Shown piece by piece: positions 59,038 to 64,000 of a DNA stretch of 64,000 nucleotides; position 1 is the first letter of the stretch, and each line of letters opens with the position of its first letter. Both the position numbers and the translations under genes were made by a program. The notes beneath the pieces were generated by a model. That model made no database searches. It was not told the DNA's origin and saw only the letters and a list, made by a program, of their open reading frames with translations. Origin of the DNA: Treponema sp. (GTDB taxonomy: Bacteria > Spirochaetota > Spirochaetia > Treponematales > Treponemataceae); NCBI GenBank assembly GCA_024402565.1, contig JAKSTM010000005.1:1-64000 (forward strand), read 5' to 3'.

Positions 59038-60078
59038 ATGTTACTAGAAATATCAGGATTAACAACAGAGTTTAAAACAGACCAGGGAATTGTTAAGGCT
59101 GTTCGCGGAGTAGACTACCATCTGGAAAAAGGAGAAATTCTTGGTATCGTAGGTGAATCCGGATCCGGAAAGTCTCAGGGAATGTTGTCCCTTATGGGGC
59201 TTCTGGCAGGAAACGGAAAAGTAACTTCCGGAAAAATGATCTTTGACGGAAAAGATATAAGCCCTGTAAATTACCAGACAAAAAAAGAAAAGAAAGAATA
59301 CGAAAAGATGATGAAAGACATTCGTGGAAATGAAATCAGTATGATTTTCCAGGATCCTATGTCTTACCTGAATCCGATTGTAACAATAGAAAAGCAGATG
59401 ACAGAAGGTATCCTGTCACACACAAAGTGTACAAAGAAGGAAGCCCGTGCACGTGCCATTGAACTTATGAAGATGGTGGGCATTCCGGCTGCAGAAAGCC
59501 GCCTGAAGAGCTACCCATTTGAATTCTCAGGTGGTATGCGCCAGAGAATCATTATTGCAATTGCACTGGCATGTAATCCAAAGCTTTTGATTTGTGACGA
59601 ACCTACCACTGCTCTGGACGTAACAGTTCAGGCACAGATTCTGGATCTGATTAAAGACCTTACAAAGAAAATGAATACAGGTGTAATTATGATTACACAT
59701 GACCTGGGAGTTGTTGCTTCCCTTTGTGACAGAATCAGCATTATGTACGGTGGAAACATCATGGAAGAAGGAACTGTAAATGAAATCTTCTATGAACCAA
59801 AACATCCATACACAAAAGGTCTTTTGAACAGTATTGCCAATTCAAATGTTGATCACAGAGAACCTTTGAAACCAATTCCTGGAACTCCACCAGATTTAAT
59901 TAAGCTTGGCAACCAGTGTCCTTTTGCACCACGCTGCAACGAAGCAATGGAAATCTGTACAAAGTACGCACCGGGAAAAACTTCTTTCAGCGAAAGCCAC
60001 GCATGTAAATGCTGGCTCCACTGCAAAGAAAACTACAAAGAAATAATCGCAGAACAAGGAGGAGACGTAAATGCCTAG
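59038..60078 (+). CDS. oppD: Oligopeptide ABC transporter ATPase OppD
   Basis: 346 residues. Walker A G-E-S-G-S-G-K-S, the signature E-F-S-G-G-M-R-Q-R, Walker B L-L-I-C-D-E-P-T-T-A-L-D and the H-loop T-H-D-L-G. The C-terminal extension has C-P-F-A-P-R-C-x-A-M-E-I-C, cysteines typical of OppD/DppD-type ATPases. GGAGG before the ATG. It overlaps oppF by eight bases. Confidence 0.95.
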   Translation: MLLEISGLTTEFKTDQGIVKAVRGVDYHLEKGEILGIVGESGSGKSQGMLSLMGLLAGNGKVTSGKMIFDGKDISPVNYQTKKEKKEYEKMMKDIRGNEISMIFQDPMSYLNPIVTIEKQMTEGILSHTKCTKKEARARAIELMKMVGIPAAESRLKSYPFEFSGGMRQRIIIAIALACNPKLLICDEPTTALDVTVQAQILDLIKDLTKKMNTGVIMITHDLGVVASLCDRISIMYGGNIMEEGTVNEIFYEPKHPYTKGLLNSIANSNVDHREPLKPIPGTPPDLIKLGNQCPFAPRCNEAMEICTKYAPGKTSFSESHACKCWLHCKENYKEIIAEQGGDVNA

Positions 60079-61123
60079 AAAAGCAGAAACAGAAAGTACT
60101 GTAATTGAAAAGCCGATTCTTGAAATTCAGAATCTCTGCAAATATTTTGATGCAGGACACAGAAAACAGGTTCATGCTGTAGAAAACGTTTCCTTCACAC
60201 TGGAACGCGGCGAAACCCTTGGCATCGTTGGTGAATCGGGCTGTGGAAAAAGTTCCATGGGTCGCACCATTCTAAAGATTCATCCTTCTACTTCCGGAAA
60301 AATTATTTTTGATGGAGTAGACATTACAGATTTTTCAAACAAGCAGATGAATCCATACAGAAAGCGTATGCAGATGATTTTCCAGGATCCTTATGCTTCC
60401 CTGAACCCTCGTATGACTGTTGGTGAAATTATCGAAGAACCAATGGTTATTCACAAGATTGGTTCTCCAAAGGAACGCATGGCTGTTGTACAGGATCTGA
60501 TTGAAACTGTAGGACTTAAGCCTGACCATATCCGCCGCTACCCTCATGAGTTTTCCGGCGGTCAGCGTCAGAGAATCGGTATAGCAAGAGCCCTGGCATT
60601 GAACCCGGAATTCATTGTTTGTGATGAACCGATTTCTGCCCTGGACGTTTCTATTCAGGCACAGGTAATCAACCTGCTTGAAAAACTTCAGCATGAACGC
60701 GGTTTCAGCTATCTGTTTATTGCACATGACCTGGAAATGGTACATCACATCAGTCACAAGATTGGAGTTATGTATCTTGGAAATATGGTTGAGTTTGGTT
60801 CATCAGATGATGTTTACAAACATCCTCTCCATCCTTATACAAGAGCCCTGATTTCGGCATCTCCAGTTCCAGATCCTGAACAGGCAAAAACAAAGAAGAG
60901 AATTCTTCTTGAAGGTGAAGTTCCAAGCCCAATCAATCCGCCAAAAGGTTGCCCATTCTCTGCCAGATGCAAATACTGCACAGAAGAATGCAAATCAAAG
61001 AAACCAGCAGTTTATGAAGTTGAAGGAAGAAAAGTTGCCTGCAATCTTTATAGCCCTGAAAAGATTTCAGAATACAGTCAGAAGGGCTTAAGTCCTGAAC
61101 AGGCTGTATTTGAAGATAAGTAA
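60071..61123 (+). CDS. oppF: Oligopeptide ABC transporter ATPase OppF
   Basis: 350 residues. Walker [10 protein letters not shown], the signature [16 protein letters not shown], Walker [12 protein letters not shown], and the C-terminal [11 protein letters not shown]. It forms the ATPase heterodimer with OppD. GGAG lies nearby, and the start overlaps oppD. Confidence 0.95.
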   Translation: MPRKAETESTVIEKPILEIQNLCKYFDAGHRKQVHAVENVSFTLERGETLGIVGESGCGKSSMGRTILKIHPSTSGKIIFDGVDITDFSNKQMNPYRKRMQMIFQDPYASLNPRMTVGEIIEEPMVIHKIGSPKERMAVVQDLIETVGLKPDHIRRYPHEFSGGQRQRIGIARALALNPEFIVCDEPISALDVSIQAQVINLLEKLQHERGFSYLFIAHDLEMVHHISHKIGVMYLGNMVEFGSSDDVYKHPLHPYTRALISASPVPDPEQAKTKKRILLEGEVPSPINPPKGCPFSARCKYCTEECKSKKPAVYEVEGRKVACNLYSPEKISEYSQKGLSPEQAVFEDK

Positions 61124-61142
61124 CATACAAAGGAGGTATGTC

Positions 61143-62786
61143 ATGAGAATTTTGAATAACGTTAAAAGAGTTTTAGTCGCAGCCGGATGTTCTGCATTGT
61201 TACTTGCAGTACTTACCTCTTGTGGTGGAAAAAAAGGCAGCCGCATTAAAACAAATGAAAAAGGCGAAATCCTTGAAATATCTGTAGCAAACCAGTCAGA
61301 AACAGGTGAATATGATCCTGCTGGTGCCGCTGCTTATGTATATTTCTCTCACCAGACTTATGCCCTGGATCCACTTATTACTTACACAAAAGATGGTCTT
61401 TACACAGCTGCTACAGCAGAAAAATGGGAAATCAGTAAAGATCTTCTTACTTACACATTCTACATCCGTGAAGATGCAAAATGGTCTGACGGTTCTGCAG
61501 TAACTTCTGCAGACTTCAAGAACACAATGGTCCGTGCCCTGGAACCGGCAAACGGCGCCTGGTACGTTGACTTCCTGTTCCCAATCAAAGGAGCAGAAGA
61601 CGCATTCAACGGAAAGATTTCACTGGATGAAGTTGGAATTGATGCATCAAATCCAAAAATCCTGAAAATTACATTAAAGAGTCCATGTGCTTACTTCCTG
61701 GATCTGTGCTGTAACGTACCTACTTACATGCCTTCAAATGTTAAGTATGCTACAAACGAAGACAAGACATGGGACATGGAACCAACTAAAAACTTAAGTA
61801 ACGGTCCTTGGTATATGGCAGAAAGAAAAGCCGGCGAATATATCGTTTACAAGAAGAATCCATATTACTATGGAGCTGACAAAGTAAACCTTCTCTCCAT
61901 CAAAGAACGCTTTATGGATGATGATCAGGCTAAATCTGCTGCTTACCAGACAGGTGAACTTACAACACTTTCCGGCGCACCATCTTCAATTGCAGAAGCA
62001 TATCTTGGAAAACCAGATCTTCAGTTTGCTGAAATCCCACAGACAAACTTCATTATGCTGAATCCAAATATTGCTCCATTCGACAATCCAAAAGTACGTA
62101 AAGCATTTGCACTTGCTCTAAACCGCAAAGACATTGCAACTGTAGTCGGAATCAGCTGTCAGCCTTCTACAACTTTTGTTGGTCGTTTCTACCACTCAAA
62201 AGTTGACGGAACATATTGGGGAGACCTGCAGGGAGATCTGCTTCCAGAAAATATTGAAGAAGCAAAGGCTCTGCTTGCCGAAGCCGGATATCCAAACGGT
62301 GAAGGACTTCCAAAAATCACTTACACATATCCTTCTATGGGATATGAAGGTGATGTCGCTCAGGTTCTTCAGCAGCAGTGGAAACAGCTTGGTGTAACAG
62401 TAGAACTTCAGGCTCTTGAAAACGAAGTTTACGTTGCACAGCGCCGTGAAGGATTCCAGTGTGGACGTATGCAGTGGTACGCAGACTACAATGACCCAAC
62501 AACATGGCTTATGATGTTCGTAACTGGAAACTCCCTCAACGACATCAAGTGGAGTAATTCAAAATACGATCAGCTTATGAACGCATCAAACCTTGAAACT
62601 GATGCTATAAAACGCCAGGATTTACTCCTTGCTGCAGAAAAGGTTGCTGTCAGCGAAGATACAGTAATTGTGCCATTGTTCACAAATAACAACACTAACC
62701 TGATTCCACCAGAACTGTATGACTACTACTATGATGTAATCTGTTATCCTAACTATACAGAAATGAAAGTCAAAGCAGCAGAATAA
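61143..62786 (+). CDS. oppA: Oligopeptide-binding lipoprotein OppA
   Basis: 547 residues from the ATG after AAAGGAGG. A lipobox L-T-S-C with C27 anchors it. SBP_bac_5 features include D-P-L-I-T-Y, W-S-D-G-S-A-V-T-S-A-D, S-N-G-P-W-Y and A-L-N-R-K-D-I. It delivers peptides to OppBC. A second family 5 binding protein lies at 23236 without permeases. Confidence 0.93.
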   Translation: MRILNNVKRVLVAAGCSALLLAVLTSCGGKKGSRIKTNEKGEILEISVANQSETGEYDPAGAAAYVYFSHQTYALDPLITYTKDGLYTAATAEKWEISKDLLTYTFYIREDAKWSDGSAVTSADFKNTMVRALEPANGAWYVDFLFPIKGAEDAFNGKISLDEVGIDASNPKILKITLKSPCAYFLDLCCNVPTYMPSNVKYATNEDKTWDMEPTKNLSNGPWYMAERKAGEYIVYKKNPYYYGADKVNLLSIKERFMDDDQAKSAAYQTGELTTLSGAPSSIAEAYLGKPDLQFAEIPQTNFIMLNPNIAPFDNPKVRKAFALALNRKDIATVVGISCQPSTTFVGRFYHSKVDGTYWGDLQGDLLPENIEEAKALLAEAGYPNGEGLPKITYTYPSMGYEGDVAQVLQQQWKQLGVTVELQALENEVYVAQRREGFQCGRMQWYADYNDPTTWLMMFVTGNSLNDIKWSNSKYDQLMNASNLETDAIKRQDLLLAAEKVAVSEDTVIVPLFTNNNTNLIPPELYDYYYDVICYPNYTEMKVKAAE

Positions 62787-62811
62787 AAAAACAAAAACGG
62801 AGGCTTATGAA

Positions 62812-63231
62812 ATGACTACAGAAAAAGTTTCTGACATGGAAATGATAAAACTGTCAGACTATTTTGTTCCGCAGACATTCAGAACAGTTTCTACTGAATT
62901 ACTAGGGCAGTCTGGTGGAATTACTGAAGTATCGGTTATTTTTCATATACATGGAGACTTTGCAAAACAGTTGTATTTTAATTACAGCGGAGTCCTGACT
63001 CTTTACGGATTCGGGCACCTTAATGATACACTGAAAGCCATTAATCAGGCCGATTATATGCATTACGGAAAACCAGGATTAATTGATAAAGTTTCTATGA
63101 ACGATTGTGGTGATGTATTTATTATGGTGATTGAACTGAAGAACGGTGAAAAGATTCTTAAGAAAGTACCGACATCTGAAGTTAAGCTTCTCCTTAATTC
63201 ATGCCGTCATCCAACACCAATGGAATACTAA
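62812..63231 (+). CDS. Small protein of unknown function at the end of the opp operon
   Basis: A 139-residue cytoplasmic protein with CGGAGG eight bases before the ATG. No signal peptide or membrane segment. It contains V-S-V-I-F-H-I-H-G-D-F-A and ends S-C-R-H-P-T-P-M-E-Y. No family recognised. The 25-bp distance from oppA implies co-transcription, so a role in peptide use is possible. Confidence 0.68.
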   Translation: MTTEKVSDMEMIKLSDYFVPQTFRTVSTELLGQSGGITEVSVIFHIHGDFAKQLYFNYSGVLTLYGFGHLNDTLKAINQADYMHYGKPGLIDKVSMNDCGDVFIMVIELKNGEKILKKVPTSEVKLLLNSCRHPTPMEY

Positions 63232-63237
63232 AAAAAA

Positions 63238-63266
63238 GTGGTGGTTGAGTCTATCGAAACCACCAC
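63238..63266 (-). terminator. Terminator of sdaA (REP-like hairpin 1)
   Basis: Arms GTGGTGGTT / AACCACCAC around GAGTCTATCGA. On the minus strand it is followed by a run of T (63237-63231), so it should terminate sdaA. The loop is a variant of the TTCGAYAAGCTCA motif. Confidence 0.72.
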
Positions 63267-63275
63267 AAAACTTAC

Positions 63276-63304
63276 ACGGTGGTTGAGTCTATCGAAACCA
63301 CCGT
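63276..63304. repeat. REP-like hairpin 2, near-copy of hairpin 1
   Basis: Arms ACGGTGGTT / AACCACCGT with the same loop GAGTCTATCGA. The base of each stem shares GGTGGTTT with the last codons of sdaA (GCG-GTG-GTT-TTA), so the hairpin may derive from, or be fitted to, the gene end. Confidence 0.68.
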
Positions 63305-63307
63305 TTT

Positions 63308-64000
63308 CTATTTTAAAACCACCGCTTGTGCAGCAGGCGTACCAGCTACTCCCCCAAGACCAGTTTCCCGTAAAGTGTAATCCATTTTCAATCCCACCTG
63401 CCCCATAGCCACAATAACTTCGTCAGCAGGAATTTTTGCTATAATGCCAGCCAAAGCCATATCTGCACAGGAAACAGCATTTACCGCTCCTACGACATTT
63501 CTTTTTACACAAGGCACTTCAACCAGGCCTGCTACAGGATCACATACAAGTCCCAAAAGATTTTGAAGGGCAAATCCGGCAGCAGTAGAAATCTGTTCTG
63601 CAGTTCCGCCTTTTAAGTAAACCAAAGTTCCTGCAGCCATGGCACTGGCCGATCCAATTTCAGCCTGACATCCACCCTGGGCACCACTAATACAAGCTTT
63701 ATTTGCAATTACTTGTCCGATTCCGGCAGCAACAAACATTCCCGAAATTATTTTTTCCACTGAAAATTTTTCTTTTTTGTATAAAGGAATTAATACCGCT
63801 GGAAGAACACCACAAGCGCCTGCTGTGGGGCTTGCCACAATTCGTTTCATGCAGGCATTGTTTTCTGCCATTTTCAAAGCTTCACTTATCACTTCCGAAA
63901 TATATTCACCGCACAATGATTTTCCTGAAGCTTCATATTCCTCAAACTTTTTTCCATCTCCACCAGACAATCCACTTTTTGAAACAAGCGCACCATCGTA
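63308..64000 (-). CDS. sdaA: L-serine dehydratase, alpha-type iron-sulfur subunit (5' part missing)
   Basis: At least 230 residues read open to the right edge of the window, so the start is outside. S-G-L-S-G-G-D-G-K-K, A-G-A-C-G-V-L-P-A, G-A-Q-G-G-C-Q-A-E-I-G-S-A-S-A-M-A, C-D-P-V-A-G-L-V-E-V-P-C-V-K-R-N and the final G-T-P-A-A match bacterial iron-sulfur serine dehydratases. The three cluster cysteines can be placed. It turns serine into pyruvate and ammonia. Convergent with the opp operon. Confidence 0.92.
   Translation of the reverse strand, partial: YDGALVSKSGLSGGDGKKFEEYEASGKSLCGEYISEVISEALKMAENNACMKRIVASPTAGACGVLPAVLIPLYKKEKFSVEKIISGMFVAAGIGQVIANKACISGAQGGCQAEIGSASAMAAGTLVYLKGGTAEQISTAAGFALQNLLGLVCDPVAGLVEVPCVKRNVVGAVNAVSCADMALAGIIAKIPADEVIVAMGQVGLKMDYTLRETGLGGVAGTPAAQAVVLK

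Noticed and set aside
63238..63310. Displaced sdaA 3' ends in the two hairpins
   Set aside because: They share GGTGGTTT and ATAG with the gene end but do not encode the same residues and stop; the match is better explained by hairpin arms.

Overview
The window reads as chromosomal DNA of a host- or rumen-associated Treponema-like spirochaete. Supporting signs are a core flagellin (FlaB) behind a sigma-28-type promoter, a class I lysyl-tRNA synthetase, many lipoproteins, two chemoreceptors, and a plant-polysaccharide set (GH10 xylanase, GH5 glucanase, a large GH94-like protein). Species cannot be fixed from the sequence alone, and there are no tRNA or rRNA genes that I can recognise.

Layout. 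1-3324 (minus): tuf-rpsJ-rplC-rplD-rplW-(rplB), the head of the S10 ribosomal operon. 3325-5844: tuf/flaB intergenic region, flaB, and a hairpin-rich tract with three terminators. 5845-10211: a radical SAM/SPASM protein, a chemoreceptor and argD. 10212-10749: two large nested palindromes. 10750-16536: hisG, a Phd/PIN toxin-antitoxin pair, hisB, an SGNH hydrolase, a lipoprotein and a TolC-like protein. 16540-24870: a GGDEF/EAL protein, rnhA and a five-gene envelope cluster ending in a peptide-binding protein. 24872-32791: xylanase, GH94-like protein, then fabZ-fabF-fabD. 32910-41189: a second chemoreceptor, LysRS, GH5, a degenerate phosphoesterase, an M29 aminopeptidase and an SGNH hydrolase broken by an in-frame TAG. 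41186-48046: a YhcC-type radical SAM protein, a PTS-like IIC, a CreBC-like two-component system with creD, and cysE. 48588-64000: a YtrA-type GntR/ABC operon, a PucR-type regulator, a HisC-like aminotransferase, a MATE exporter, a GNAT protein, a 2-hydroxyacid dehydrogenase, a full oppBCDFA operon and a partial sdaA.

The most unusual signal is shared by three unrelated genes. Downstream of flaB, fabZ and cysE lie extra copies of the gene's own last 8-19 codons, stop codon included, separated from the gene by palindromic or REP-like sequence. cysE has three such displaced ends, flaB two (plus a short third) and fabZ one. Nearly all differences from the live gene are synonymous, and stop codons are exchanged between TAA and TAG. 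The copies therefore look like ends that were once functional and were displaced, not decaying duplications. I propose serial capture of gene 3' ends by recombination anchored in REP-like elements, or a mobile element that rebuilds the gene end it inserts into.

Other points: about ten genes have a -10 box 6-9 nt before the ATG and little or no Shine-Dalgarno sequence, suggesting leaderless transcription. Three TGAC repeats at an exact 11-bp period precede creD. The opp operon has a strong intrinsic terminator inside its leader. Perfect palindromic operators sit in the promoters of the GntR, opp, xylanase and toxin-antitoxin units.
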